From an uncultured Hyphomicrobiales bacterium (GTDB taxonomy: Bacteria > Pseudomonadota > Alphaproteobacteria > Rhizobiales > Beijerinckiaceae), in assembly GCA_903825465.1 (NCBI GenBank), contig CAIKAR010000042.1, forward strand, positions 1 through 49,744: 49,744 bases of DNA, written 5' to 3'. Numbering within the stretch: the first letter of the stretch is position 1; each line of letters begins with the position of its first letter. Shown here in pieces: positions 33,620 through 42,204 of the stretch. Under the pieces are notes generated by a model. That model had not been told where the DNA came from and did not search any database. It saw only the letters and a program-made list of their open reading frames with translations. Both the position numbers and the translations under genes were made by a program.

Positions 33620-35277
33620 ACGAATTCGCGCGGTTGCTCGACCGGCTGGCGCTGGAACCCGGACGCAATGACAAAGTGCGGCTGTTGACCGCCTATTTCG
33701 CGTCCACGACCGACCCCGATCGTGGCCTCGCGCTCGCCGCGATGGCCGGCGACCTGCCCGTTCCGGGCATCCGTCCCGCGATGGCGCGCGCGCTCGTCGC
33801 CTCGCGGGTCGATCCCGACTTGTTCGCGATGAGCTACGATTTCGTCGGCGATCTGGCCGAGACCATCGCGTTGATCTGGCCGCGCGACGGGGAGCGCGGC
33901 CATAACAATCCACCCGCGCCGACATTGTCCGTCGTCGTCGAAGCGCTGCGCGCCACCGGCAAGACCGCGTTGCCCGCGCGCCTCGCGGCTTTGCTCGACG
34001 ATCTCGATGAAATCGGGCGTTGGGCGCTGCTGAAGCTGTTGATGGGCGGCCTCCGCATTGGCGTTTCGGCGCGGCTTGCGAAAACCGCCGTCGCGGCGCT
34101 GGGCCCTGTTTCGGCCGACGACATCGAAGAAGTCTGGCATGGGCTCGCGCCGCCCTACGAAGACTTGTTCGCGTGGGCGGAAGGCAAGGGCCCCCGCCCC
34201 CAATCCAGCGACGCCGCGCCGTTTCGCCCGCCAATGTTGGCGCACGCGCTCGACGACGCGTCGCTCGCGGCGCTGGTTCCCGGCGACTTCATCGCCGAAT
34301 GGAAATGGGACGGCGCGCGGGCGCAGGCGGCGGTGTTCACACTCGCCGATGGCGAACGCGGCGCGCGGCTTTATTCGCGCGCCGGCGAAGACCTTGGCGG
34401 CGCCTTTCCCGACATGCTCGACGCCTTGCGCGGCGCCGGCTTTCCGGACGCCGTGTTCGACGGCGAGCTTCTGGTGCGCGACGAGAAAGGCGCGGCGCGG
34501 CCTTTTTCCGACCTGCAGGCGCGGCTGAACCGCAAGAACCCGACGCCGAAGATGCTGCGGGACATGCCGCCGCTCTTGCGGCTGTATGACTTGCTGACGC
34601 TTGAGGGCGAGGACTTGCGGCCGTCGCCGTTCATGGAGCGCCGGGCGCGGCTGGAGGCGGTGGCGCGCGGCGTCCAACACCCCGCGTTCGATCTGTCGCC
34701 GACGCGAACATTCGATTCCATCGCCGAACTCGTCGAAGTCCGCAAAAACGCGCCCCTCGAATCCGAGGGCCTGATGCTCAAACGCCGCGACGCGCCCTAT
34801 GTTTCGGGACGGCCGACGGGGCAATGGTGGAAATGGAAGCGCGACCCGATGGAGGTCGACGCGGTGCTGATGTACGCGCAGCGCGGCCACGGCAAGCGCG
34901 CGTCGCTTTATTCGGACTACACGTTCGGCGTCTGGCGCGGAAGCGAGCTGGTGCCCGTCGGCAAGGCCTATTTCGGCTTCACCGACGCCGAGTTGAAACA
35001 GCTCGACAAATGGGTGCGCGAGCACTCGGTCTCGCGCTTCGGCCCAGTGCGCGAGGTGGCGCACGAACCCGCCAACGGCCTGGTGCTGCAAATCGCGTTC
35101 GAAGGGCTCAACCGCTCGCCGCGCCACAAATCCGGCCTCGCGATGCGGTTTCCACGCGTGGCGCGCATCCGCTGGGACAAGCCGCCGGCGGAAGCCGACA
35201 GGATCGAGGCGCTCGAAGCGCTGCTGCCGGTCGGTCCGCCCGAGACGAAACCCAGCGTTCCGCGAGAAAGCGCCTAG
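33616..35277 (+). CDS. ATP-dependent DNA ligase (LigC-type, exonuclease-associated)
   Basis: 553 residues from GTG at 33616, overlapping the exonuclease stop by four bases. The nucleotidyltransferase motif I is EWKWDGAR (Lys at about residue 229, forms the AMP adduct), motif III is in LLRLYDLLTLEGEDLR, motif IV in SEGLMLKRR, and motif V in WWKWKRDPMEVDAVL. The N-terminal region (about 1-200) is the alpha-helical DNA-binding domain and the C-terminal part is the OB fold. It seals nicks using ATP, probably in double-strand-break or end-processing repair alongside the exonuclease. It is separate from the essential NAD-dependent ligase, which is not in view. Confidence 0.95.
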   Translation: MNEFARLLDRLALEPGRNDKVRLLTAYFASTTDPDRGLALAAMAGDLPVPGIRPAMARALVASRVDPDLFAMSYDFVGDLAETIALIWPRDGERGHNNPPAPTLSVVVEALRATGKTALPARLAALLDDLDEIGRWALLKLLMGGLRIGVSARLAKTAVAALGPVSADDIEEVWHGLAPPYEDLFAWAEGKGPRPQSSDAAPFRPPMLAHALDDASLAALVPGDFIAEWKWDGARAQAAVFTLADGERGARLYSRAGEDLGGAFPDMLDALRGAGFPDAVFDGELLVRDEKGAARPFSDLQARLNRKNPTPKMLRDMPPLLRLYDLLTLEGEDLRPSPFMERRARLEAVARGVQHPAFDLSPTRTFDSIAELVEVRKNAPLESEGLMLKRRDAPYVSGRPTGQWWKWKRDPMEVDAVLMYAQRGHGKRASLYSDYTFGVWRGSELVPVGKAYFGFTDAELKQLDKWVREHSVSRFGPVREVAHEPANGLVLQIAFEGLNRSPRHKSGLAMRFPRVARIRWDKPPAEADRIEALEALLPVGPPETKPSVPRESA

Positions 35278-35278
35278 T

Positions 35279-36190
35279 TCACGGCTTCCACGGCCCCATC
35301 GAAGCGGCGAAATCGATAAAGGCGCGCAGCGGCGCCGGCAGATATCGCCGGCCCGGATAATACAGAAACGGCCCCGGGAAGCTCTGCCACCAAGGCTTCA
35401 AAACCGGCTCGAGCGCGCCACTGTCGAAATGCGGTCGCAGCCAGTCTTCGAAAAGATAGGCGACGCCGCCGCCCGCGAGCGCGACATCGACGGCGAGATC
35501 GGCGGCGCCGCTGACGCGCACAATCAGCGGGCCCGAGGGGTCGAGCTTGACGATTTCGCCGTCGCGCTCGAATTCCCATTCGTACATGGCGCCGCTGGAA
35601 AACCGGCCGCGCAAACATGCATGGCCGAGCAGGTCGCGGGGATGTTCCGGACGACCGCGCTTGTCGAGATAAGCGGGCGAGGCCGCCGTCGCGAACCGCT
35701 GCGAGCGCGGTCCGATCGGCGTCGCGATCATGTCCTGCTCAAGCCGTTCGCCGTAGCGGATGCCGGCGTCGCAGCCGGCGGCCAGCACATCGACGAAACT
35801 GTCCTCGACGACGACTTCGAGGCGGATGTCGGGATAGGCGGCGAGAAACGGCGGCACGATTCGCGGCAAAACCAGACGCGCCGCGACGCCGGGCACATTC
35901 AGGCGCAGCGTTCCCGCCGGCCGGTCGCGGAAGCCGTTGACAACATCTAGCGCGGCCTCGACCTCGCCGAGCGCCGGGCCCAATCTGTCGAGAAGGCGCG
36001 CGCCCGCCTCGGTGGGAGCGACGCTGCGCGTTGTGCGATGAAGCAACCGCACGCCGAGCCTCGCTTCCAGCCTGCGCACGGCTTCGCTGAGGCTGGAAGC
36101 CCCGTTTCCGCCGGCGCGCGCCGCCTCGCGAACCCCCCCCGCGCGGGCGACCGCGACAAAAGCCGCGAGATCGCCGAGTTCCACTCCCAT
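35279..36190 (-). CDS. LysR-family transcriptional regulator
   Basis: 303 residues with the LysR winged helix-turn-helix at the N-terminus (ELGDLAAFVAVARAGGVREA, SLSEAVRRLEARLGVRLLHR, TEAGARLLDRLG) and the periplasmic-binding-fold effector domain after residue 90. It is divergent from an aldo/keto reductase gene over a 93-base space that contains a GTGCGA-N14-TCGCAC palindrome, a plausible operator. The likely target is therefore the reductase plus itself. The effector is unknown. Confidence 0.93.
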   Translation of the reverse strand: MGVELGDLAAFVAVARAGGVREAARAGGNGASSLSEAVRRLEARLGVRLLHRTTRSVAPTEAGARLLDRLGPALGEVEAALDVVNGFRDRPAGTLRLNVPGVAARLVLPRIVPPFLAAYPDIRLEVVVEDSFVDVLAAGCDAGIRYGERLEQDMIATPIGPRSQRFATAASPAYLDKRGRPEHPRDLLGHACLRGRFSSGAMYEWEFERDGEIVKLDPSGPLIVRVSGAADLAVDVALAGGGVAYLFEDWLRPHFDSGALEPVLKPWWQSFPGPFLYYPGRRYLPAPLRAFIDFAASMGPWKP

Positions 36191-36212
36191 TGTCCATATC
36201 TCCGAACAGCCT

Positions 36213-36238
36213 GTGCGAACTATTCCATATTATCGCAC
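36213..36238. promoter_or_regulatory. Candidate LysR operator (GTGCGA-N14-TCGCAC)
   Basis: Six-base arms form a perfect inverted repeat with an AT-rich 14-base spacer, in the middle of the divergent LysR/aldo-keto reductase space. Spacing fits the usual LysR half-site layout. Function not shown. Confidence 0.5.
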
Positions 36239-36283
36239 GCAGGGCATGGGAATACATGGAGGCGACGCAATTGGAGAACTGAA

Positions 36284-37162
36284 ATGACGGACATCGGCAA
36301 AGCTGGAACTTTCACGCTCGGCCCGCGGGTCGTTAAACGCATGGGATATGGCGCAATGCAACTCGCCGGCCCCGGCGTGTTCGGACCGCCAAAGGACAGG
36401 GTGGGCGCCATCGCGGTGCTGCGCGAGGCGGTGGCGGCGGGCGTCGATCACATCGACACCAGCGATTTCTACGGCCCGCATGTGACCAACGAGATCATTC
36501 GCGAAGCGCTTCATCCCTATCCGAAAGACCTCGTCATCGTCACGAAGATCGGCTGCCGGCGCGGCGCCGACGGCTCGTGGAACCCCGCCTTCTCGGCCGA
36601 CGACCTGAAGGCGGCGGTGCATGACAATCTTCGCAATCTCGGGCTGGAGGCGATCGACGTCGTCAACCTCCGCGCCATGTTCGGCGAACATGGGCCGGCG
36701 GAAGGCTCGATCGAAGCGCCGCTGACGGCGCTCGCGGACTTGCAACGACAAGGCCTTGTGCGCCACATCGGCCTTAGCAACGTCACCGCGAAACAGATCG
36801 CCCAGGGTCGCGCGATCGTGGACATTGTCTGCGTTCAGAATCAGTACAATCTCGCCCACCGCGAAGACGACGCGTTGATCGACGACCTCGCCGCGGCGGG
36901 AACCGCCTACACGCCGTTTTTCCCGCTTGGCGGCTTTTCGCCGTTGCAATCGAAGGCGTTGTCCGAGGTCGCCGACACGCTCCGCGCGACGCCCATGCAG
37001 GTGGCGCTCGCCTGGCTGCTTCAGCGCTCGCCCAATATCCTGTTGATTCCGGGCACCTCGTCCGTCGCGCATCTGCGCCAGAACCTGGCGGCGGCGGCCC
37101 TGCGGCTGCCGAGCGAAGCGCTGGCGAAGCTGGATGGAATCGCGCCCACGCGCCCGACGTGA
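36284..37162 (+). CDS. Aldo/keto reductase family oxidoreductase (YdbC-like)
   Basis: 292 residues from ATG at 36284 (GGAG ahead). The (beta/alpha)8 aldo/keto reductase pattern is DHIDTSDFYGPHVTNEIIRE (catalytic Asp and Tyr) and DLVIVTKIGCR (catalytic Lys). The position usually holding the catalytic His (LLHWP) reads VVNLRAM, as in the YdbC-type branch where the His is replaced. HIGLSNVTAKQIAQGR and VQNQYNLAHR are the NADPH-binding-side segments. It reduces carbonyls with NADPH; the natural substrate is not known. It is controlled probably by the divergent LysR gene. Confidence 0.93.
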   Translation: MTDIGKAGTFTLGPRVVKRMGYGAMQLAGPGVFGPPKDRVGAIAVLREAVAAGVDHIDTSDFYGPHVTNEIIREALHPYPKDLVIVTKIGCRRGADGSWNPAFSADDLKAAVHDNLRNLGLEAIDVVNLRAMFGEHGPAEGSIEAPLTALADLQRQGLVRHIGLSNVTAKQIAQGRAIVDIVCVQNQYNLAHREDDALIDDLAAAGTAYTPFFPLGGFSPLQSKALSEVADTLRATPMQVALAWLLQRSPNILLIPGTSSVAHLRQNLAAAALRLPSEALAKLDGIAPTRPT

Positions 37163-37175
37163 GCGACGGCGCGCG

Positions 37176-38327
37176 CTATTGCGGCGGCGGCAGCGCCGCG
37201 CTCTCGATGGGCGCTGGCGCTGGCGGCTCGGGTTCCAGCGTCGCCGCGCCCGCCATGGTCGGCGCCTCGCCCTGGCGCGGCCGCGCGATTTGCGCGCCGA
37301 TCGTCGCGATAACCGGCGGCGCGCTGGCATAGACGCCGTGGCCGACGAAATCGCGCGAGAACGACGTCACGTCGTAAACCGCGACGCCAAGCTGGCGCAA
37401 TTGCGCGAGTTCCTCGGGTTTCGAGGGGTCGAGCGCGCCGACGCGCGGCCTGTCGCCGGCGATCTTGCTCGACAAAGTCAACGCGCGGTCGTCGCGCGAG
37501 GCGAGCACCGACACATGCGCGCGCCCGACGAGTGGCCGCATTTGCTGACGAAAAACCGCGAGGTCGATGTCGGGGGCCGCGAGCATGACTTCGCCCAGCT
37601 TGCCGTCGAGATCGGGGTGGCCGGCGACCGCGTTCTCGTGCAGCGCCTCCATCGACAGCCAGCCGCCCATGGAATGCGCGAGAATATGCACGCGCCCAAC
37701 GCCCGGAACCTCGGACAGCTCGCGCATGAAATCGGCGAGCGCGTCGCGCGAGGCCGACGCGCGGTCCTTGTCGGCCTCGTAGGTGAACAGGCTCTTTTGC
37801 GAGGGCCATGTGAACAACACCGGCACGCCCGCGAATCGCGCGTCGACGGCGATCTGCGCGAGGCGGAAGCGCGCCTCTTCCAGCGACGTGTTGAAGCCGT
37901 GCACATAGAGCAGGATGTCGCGCCCGGCGCCGACCCGCCCCGAGATATGGCTGGCGATTTCGTTTTTGAACTCCTCTTCGTCGAGCGCGCGCGATCCAGC
38001 CATGACGAAATGCCGTTTGGGATCGGCGCGGCCGAAGCCGGGCAGTTCGACTTCGCCGGGCTTATGGCCGGGGGGCACGCTGACGCTTTCCAGCGTTTCG
38101 TGCAGCGCGCCATCGGGCGCTTCCTTGTCCTTTCGCGTCGAGGCGATGAAAATCTGCTCGCGCGTGGGCGCGCCAGCGTCTTTCGGTCCGAGGACGCCGC
38201 TGGCCGCCACGCCAATCGACGCGGTCATGTCCCGCACGCCGCCGCAGCCCGACAAGCCGAGCGCGAACGCGCCGGCGGCGGCCACGCGGGGAAGCAATCG
38301 AAGGGCTGGCGACGAAGCCAAAATCAT
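37176..38327 (-). CDS. DUF900-type alpha/beta hydrolase lipoprotein
   Basis: 383 residues. The lipobox LGLSGC at residues about 22-28 predicts an anchored lipoprotein. The alpha/beta hydrolase signs are LLYVHGFNTSLEEARFRLAQ, the nucleophile elbow AHSMGG at about 220, and the late ALDPSKPEELAQLR region. The DUF900 family groups uncharacterised alpha/beta hydrolases, possibly lipases or esterases. The C-terminal tail from about 350 is Pro/Ala/Glu rich and low complexity. It converges with the aldo/keto reductase gene and is divergent from apt. Confidence 0.88.
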   Translation of the reverse strand: MILASSPALRLLPRVAAAGAFALGLSGCGGVRDMTASIGVAASGVLGPKDAGAPTREQIFIASTRKDKEAPDGALHETLESVSVPPGHKPGEVELPGFGRADPKRHFVMAGSRALDEEEFKNEIASHISGRVGAGRDILLYVHGFNTSLEEARFRLAQIAVDARFAGVPVLFTWPSQKSLFTYEADKDRASASRDALADFMRELSEVPGVGRVHILAHSMGGWLSMEALHENAVAGHPDLDGKLGEVMLAAPDIDLAVFRQQMRPLVGRAHVSVLASRDDRALTLSSKIAGDRPRVGALDPSKPEELAQLRQLGVAVYDVTSFSRDFVGHGVYASAPPVIATIGAQIARPRQGEAPTMAGAATLEPEPPAPAPIESAALPPPQ

Positions 38328-38556
38328 ATCGCGCGCCTCCGGCGGAGCGGTTTGAACACGCCGGCGGCGCCGGGTGGTAGGCGGGCCGGCGGCGATGGGC
38401 CGTTGGAATGACGTGTCGAGGTTGCGTTGCGGTTAACGCCGAGGGCGCGGGTCACATATCAATGAGGCGGAAATCCGGCTCCGGCGGCCCGCGCGGGTTG
38501 GGAAGGTCATATTCCCCGGATAGACTCGCGAATCAACGCGCAAGCAGGAACGCGAC

Positions 38557-39096
38557 ATGCCCATCGACGACGAACTCAAGGCCAGCATCCGCACCATCGC
38601 CGATTATCCCAAGCCGGGCATCCTGTTCCGCGACATCACAACGCTTCTCGGCGACGCCCGCGCCTTCCGCCGCGCCATCGACGAACTCGTGCAGCCGTGG
38701 GCGGGAATGAAAATCGACAAGATCGCGGGCATGGAGGCGCGCGGCTTCATTCTGGGCGGCGCGGTGGCGCATCAACTGTCGGCGGGCTTCGTGCCGATCC
38801 GCAAGAAGGGCAAACTGCCGCACACGACCGTTTCAATCGCCTATTCGCTCGAATACGGGCTCGACGAAATGGAAGTGCACGAAGACGCGGTGTCGCCGGG
38901 CGAACGGATCATCCTCGTCGACGATCTCATCGCGACGGGCGGCACGGCGGTTGGCGCGGTCGAATTGCTGAAAAAAATCGGCGCCAAGGTCGTCGCGTGC
39001 TGCTTCGTCATCGATCTGCCCGATCTCGGCGGCGCCGCGAAACTGCGCGCGCTCAATGTGCCGGTGCGGACGCTGATGGAGTTTCCCGGGCATTGA
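38557..39096 (+). CDS. apt: Adenine phosphoribosyltransferase
   Basis: 179 residues, usual length. The PRPP-binding motif is [20 protein letters not shown] at about residues 122-141, and the family start [20 protein letters not shown] and [14 protein letters not shown] are present. [16 protein letters not shown] is the other conserved core. It salvages adenine to AMP in the cytoplasm. It stands alone, and is convergent with the glycerophosphodiester phosphodiesterase gene. Confidence 0.97.
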   Translation: MPIDDELKASIRTIADYPKPGILFRDITTLLGDARAFRRAIDELVQPWAGMKIDKIAGMEARGFILGGAVAHQLSAGFVPIRKKGKLPHTTVSIAYSLEYGLDEMEVHEDAVSPGERIILVDDLIATGGTAVGAVELLKKIGAKVVACCFVIDLPDLGGAAKLRALNVPVRTLMEFPGH

Positions 39097-39108
39097 CGCG
39101 CGGTCGGC

Positions 39109-39885
39109 TCACGGCGGGAACCGCTCAAACACCATCTGGTCGGCCCAATCGCGCGCCGCTTCCCATTGCGACGGGCTTCTGATCGTCCATGTGATCACCG
39201 GCAAGCCGAGCGCGCGCCGGCACAAAAGCGGCGTCGCGGCCGGCAGGTCGCGCGCGCTCCACGACAGGAAATCCGGCCGCGTTTCCGGCCAGTGCAGGAA
39301 TTGCGACAACGCGCGCCTGCGCTCCGGGGAAAGCCCCGCCCATTCGTCGCCGGGATCGTCGTAATCGGCTTGCGCCACCACGCCCAGGGGCGTCGACGAC
39401 AGGCCGAGCCGCGCGCGGTTGGCGCGCAGAAACGCCATGATTTCCGGATCGAACGACTTGATCGCCAGGGGGCCGGCGTAGTCGCGCGCGCAAGCGGCGA
39501 CCCGCTCGGCCAACCGGACATCGCCGTCGAACCGGCTCTTGATCTCGCAGACCAGCGGCGTCCGCCCGGCGATCGCGGCGAGAAAGCCGGGGAGCGTCGG
39601 CACGCGGTCCCGCGATCCCGGCAATTCGATTCCGCGCAAGTCCGCGGCGTCGAGCGAATCGACGCGCCCCGCGCGCGCTGTCAATCGTTCCAGCGCGTAG
39701 TCGTGGAACACCATCGCCTCGCCGTCGCGGCTGATCTGGACATCGCATTCGATGGCGTATCCGGCCTCGATGGCGGCGCGCGCGGCGGACGGCGAATTCT
39801 CGATCGCGCCGGAGGACACATCGTGCAGGCCGCGGTGCGCGATCGGCCGCGAGGTCAGCCATTGCGGACGAAGGCCGGCGCTCAT
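39109..39885 (-). CDS. Glycerophosphodiester phosphodiesterase family protein
   Basis: 258 residues from the ATG at 39885, which overlaps the stop of the RidA gene by four bases (ATGA), so the two are coupled. The active site is AHRGLHD (His-Arg pair, about residues 17-22), followed by ENSPSAARAAIEAGYAIECD (EN and E-x-D metal ligands) and VFHDYALERLT with the second catalytic His. It hydrolyses glycerophosphodiesters to glycerol-3-phosphate. No signal peptide is visible, so it acts in the cytoplasm. The sequence shows no extra domains. Confidence 0.94.
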   Translation of the reverse strand: MSAGLRPQWLTSRPIAHRGLHDVSSGAIENSPSAARAAIEAGYAIECDVQISRDGEAMVFHDYALERLTARAGRVDSLDAADLRGIELPGSRDRVPTLPGFLAAIAGRTPLVCEIKSRFDGDVRLAERVAACARDYAGPLAIKSFDPEIMAFLRANRARLGLSSTPLGVVAQADYDDPGDEWAGLSPERRRALSQFLHWPETRPDFLSWSARDLPAATPLLCRRALGLPVITWTIRSPSQWEAARDWADQMVFERFPP

Positions 39886-40346
39886 TCGACCTCGAACATC
39901 GCTTCGATTTCGACCGCCGCGTCGAGCGGCAGTTCGCTCACGCCGACGGTCGTGCGGGCGTGGTGGCCGATGTCGCCGAAGACCTCGACCATCAGGTCGG
40001 AGGCGCCGTTCATGATGGCGGGCAGCGCGTGGAAGCCCGGCGCCGCGTTGACGAAACCGCCGAGGCGCACGACGCGCTTGATCTTGTCGAGCGAGCCAAG
40101 CGCCGCCCGCGCCTGGGCCAGCACATTGATCGCGGCGAGCCGCGCCGCCGCCTGTCCGGCCTCGTTGAAGAGATCGACGCCGACTTTGCCCTTGCACGCG
40201 GGGTCCAACACGCCGCCCCGCAGCGGCAACTGGCCCGACACAAACAGCAGGCCCCCGACGCGGACAGCGGGAACATAATTCGCCAGCGGAGCCGCCGCGA
40301 CGGTCAAATTCAGGCCCAGTCTCGCCGCGCTCGCGCTGGCCGACAT
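39882..40346 (-). CDS. RidA/YjgF family protein
   Basis: 154 residues, the longer RidA type. RVGGLLFVSGQLPLRGGVLD and AAINVLAQARAALGSLDKIK are typical, with GHHARTTVGVSELPLDAAVE near the C-terminus; the conserved Arg that binds the carboxylate of the enamine is the one in HHARTTVG. RidA proteins deaminate reactive enamine/imine intermediates from pyridoxal-phosphate enzymes. Long relatives have varied or unknown roles. It is the first gene of a pair with the phosphodiesterase. Confidence 0.93.
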   Translation of the reverse strand: MSASASAARLGLNLTVAAAPLANYVPAVRVGGLLFVSGQLPLRGGVLDPACKGKVGVDLFNEAGQAAARLAAINVLAQARAALGSLDKIKRVVRLGGFVNAAPGFHALPAIMNGASDLMVEVFGDIGHHARTTVGVSELPLDAAVEIEAMFEVE

Positions 40347-40476
40347 CGTCGCCTCCAGATTTTCAGGGGATTTGGCGCGAAAATCGCTTGTTGCGGTTCA
40401 CGCCGAAAACCCTATTTTCGCCACGAGGCGCGACCATAGGCCGATTTCGCGGTCGGCGCGAACGGAGCGAGCGAGA

Positions 40477-41316
40477 ATGCCATTCAATCCCAACACCCGG
40501 TTTCTACTTGCTTGCGGCGCGAGCCTCGGCGGCTTGGCGCTGGGCGGTTCGGCCTTCGCGGCGAACGCGCCGCTTCTGGCGCACCGCGCCGTTTACGATC
40601 TCACGCTCGGCAAGACCGATGATTCGAGTTCGGCGCCCGTTTCCGCGCGAGGCCGCATCGTTTACGAATTCACCGGCTCGTCGTGCGAGGGCTGGGTGAC
40701 CAACTTCCGCCAGGTCACCGAACTGCAAATGCAGGAGGGCGATCCCCGCGTGTCCGACATGCGCACCTCGACCTTCGAAGAGGGCGACGGCAGCGCCTTC
40801 CAGTTCAAGACCGACACGCTCATCAACGGCAAGACGATTGAAACCATCGATGGCCGGGCGCTCAAGTCCAGCGACGCCATTTCGATCAATCTCAGCCAGC
40901 CCAAAGCGGGCAAGACGGATGTCTCGACCTCGGCGGTGTTTCCGACGGCGCAGATCCTGCGCATTGTCGACGCCGCGAAGGCGGGCGACAAGACCGCCGC
41001 GATCCCGATCTTCGACGGCTCCGACACCGGCCAGAAGATCTACGACACGATGGCCGTGATCGGCCACGCGAAAGCCTCCGACAGCGCCGAGACGACGGCG
41101 GCCGCCGCTGACGCGCTGAAGGGCGTGTCGCGCTGGCCGGTGTCGGTGAGCTACTTCGACCACAACAAGCAAGACGGCTCGCCCAACTACGTGCTCGATT
41201 TCGACCTTTACGAAAACGGCGTCTCCAGCGCGCTGCGAATCGACTACGGCAGCTACACGCTCGACGGCAAGATGGCGAAGTTCGAACCCCTGCCGCAGAA
41301 GGCGTGTTCGCCATAA
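40477..41316 (+). CDS. EipB-family periplasmic envelope-integrity protein (DUF1849)
   Basis: 279 residues. The signal sequence (LLACGASLGGLALGGSAFA) is cleaved near SAFAAN. After that, HRAVYDLTLGKTDDSSSAPV, GRIVYEFTGSSCEGWVTNFR and the ending PLPQKACSP match DUF1849, the EipB beta-spiral family of Alphaproteobacteria. The two cysteines of the mature protein, one in GSSCEGW and one in QKACSP, correspond to the conserved disulfide pair described for EipB. The family supports outer-envelope stability in the periplasm. The gene is divergent from RidA and ends against the DUF2794 gene. Confidence 0.9.
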   Translation: MPFNPNTRFLLACGASLGGLALGGSAFAANAPLLAHRAVYDLTLGKTDDSSSAPVSARGRIVYEFTGSSCEGWVTNFRQVTELQMQEGDPRVSDMRTSTFEEGDGSAFQFKTDTLINGKTIETIDGRALKSSDAISINLSQPKAGKTDVSTSAVFPTAQILRIVDAAKAGDKTAAIPIFDGSDTGQKIYDTMAVIGHAKASDSAETTAAAADALKGVSRWPVSVSYFDHNKQDGSPNYVLDFDLYENGVSSALRIDYGSYTLDGKMAKFEPLPQKACSP

Positions 41317-41346
41317 CGCGGCGGCGCGGGCCGCGCTGGCCCGTGG

Positions 41347-41787
41347 CTACACCGTCGTCAACTTGGGCCGCTTCTCCAACGCGGCGACAACGTTTTCGAG
41401 TTCGTGGCCGCGCTTGAGGATCAGCCCTGTCGCGGCGACGGCGGAATAGATGCCCTGCTTGCGCGCCAGCTTCGGGTCCTTGATCACGCGATAGAGCGGC
41501 ATTTCGGACGTGCGCCGGAAAATCGAGAACACCGCGCGCTCCGGGCCGAAATCAATCGCGTAGTCGCGCCATTCGCCGGCGGCGACCATGCGGCCGTACA
41601 CATTCATGATTTGGCGAAGCTCGTGTCTATCGAAAGCGACCAGCGCCGGCGCGCGCGAATGGCTTGGCGCTTGAAGACTTGGGGCCTCCGGCGCCGGTCT
41701 TGGCGTCGCGGGCTCGGCGAACCCCGCCATCCGCCCGCCGATGTCGGGGCGAATGGGAACAACCCGCAAATCCTCTGAATTCGCCAC
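41347..41787 (-). CDS. DUF2794 domain protein
   Basis: 146 residues. The DUF2794 pattern is clear in the C-terminal half: FDRHELRQIMNVYGRMVAAG, EWRDYAIDFGPERAVFSIFR, RTSEMPLYRVIKDP. The family is common in Alphaproteobacteria and of unknown function. The first 50 residues are variable and Pro/Ala-rich. No signal peptide is seen. It is convergent with the EipB gene. Confidence 0.88.
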   Translation of the reverse strand: MANSEDLRVVPIRPDIGGRMAGFAEPATPRPAPEAPSLQAPSHSRAPALVAFDRHELRQIMNVYGRMVAAGEWRDYAIDFGPERAVFSIFRRTSEMPLYRVIKDPKLARKQGIYSAVAATGLILKRGHELENVVAALEKRPKLTTV

Positions 41788-42049
41788 ACGCGCCTCCGTC
41801 CAATATGATCGCGCGAACCACGCGGACTGGCAAGCCTCGCAAAAAGCGCGTTCCGGAAAGCGATCCCAATTTCGTGATTGAATTCACAATTTCGCCCCTA
41901 TCCGGACGAATCAACGCCGCGAAGGGCCGTCATAACCGCATCATCGCTTCGATGGTTCGGCGCAGTCGCCTTTCCGGATTTGTCAGCCCCCCAGCCCTCC
42001 GGGGAAGCATAGCTGACCGGACCTTGCCCCAGTCGGGCCGAAGTTGATC

Positions 42050-42089
42050 AGACCGGCGAGAGGCCATGCGCCTCCGCCGGTCTTTTTTT
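42050..42089 (+). terminator. Rho-independent terminator with no assigned upstream gene
   Basis: A perfect 9-bp stem AGACCGGCG/CGCCGGTCT (42050-42058 and 42075-42083), with a smaller inner stem in the loop, leads into a run of seven T (42083-42089). The plus-strand gene upstream (EipB) ends over 700 bases away, beyond a gene on the opposite strand, so this probably ends an untranslated transcript. Confidence 0.75.
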
Positions 42090-42115
42090 GCCCTTTTGTT
42101 TGCTTTGAACGCGCC

Positions 42116-42144
42116 CTTGAAACCCCGACGCCTTGCGGCGATAT
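42116..42144 (+). promoter_or_regulatory. Candidate heat-shock (RpoH-type) promoter of htpG
   Basis: CTTGAA at 42116-42121 and CGATAT at 42139-42144 with a 17-base spacer, about 60 bases ahead of the htpG start. The -35 CTTGAA matches RpoH-type promoters, and htpG is a classic heat-shock gene. Not tested. Confidence 0.45.
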
Positions 42145-42204
42145 GGAGCGGCGTGGGCGACGCCGTCGCCCTGCCCCATTCGATCGCAATCCGAGAGGTC
42201 AGTC

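Larger units (their letters stand above)
41788..42204. other. 417-base intergenic region ahead of htpG
   Basis: No convincing gene is here: open frames lack family likeness or a ribosome binding site. It holds an intrinsic terminator (42050-42089) on the plus strand with no known upstream gene, and a candidate heat-shock promoter (42116-42144). A small RNA ending at the terminator is possible. Confidence 0.5.

Noticed and set aside
32351-34234. 627-codon open frame on the minus strand
   Set aside because: Antisense to the exonuclease and ligase genes; composition is low-complexity Arg/Gly/Ala.
41940-42089. Signal-recognition-particle RNA or another known structured RNA ahead of htpG
   Set aside because: The conserved SRP tetraloop and asymmetric-loop sequences are missing on both strands, and I recognise no riboswitch consensus.
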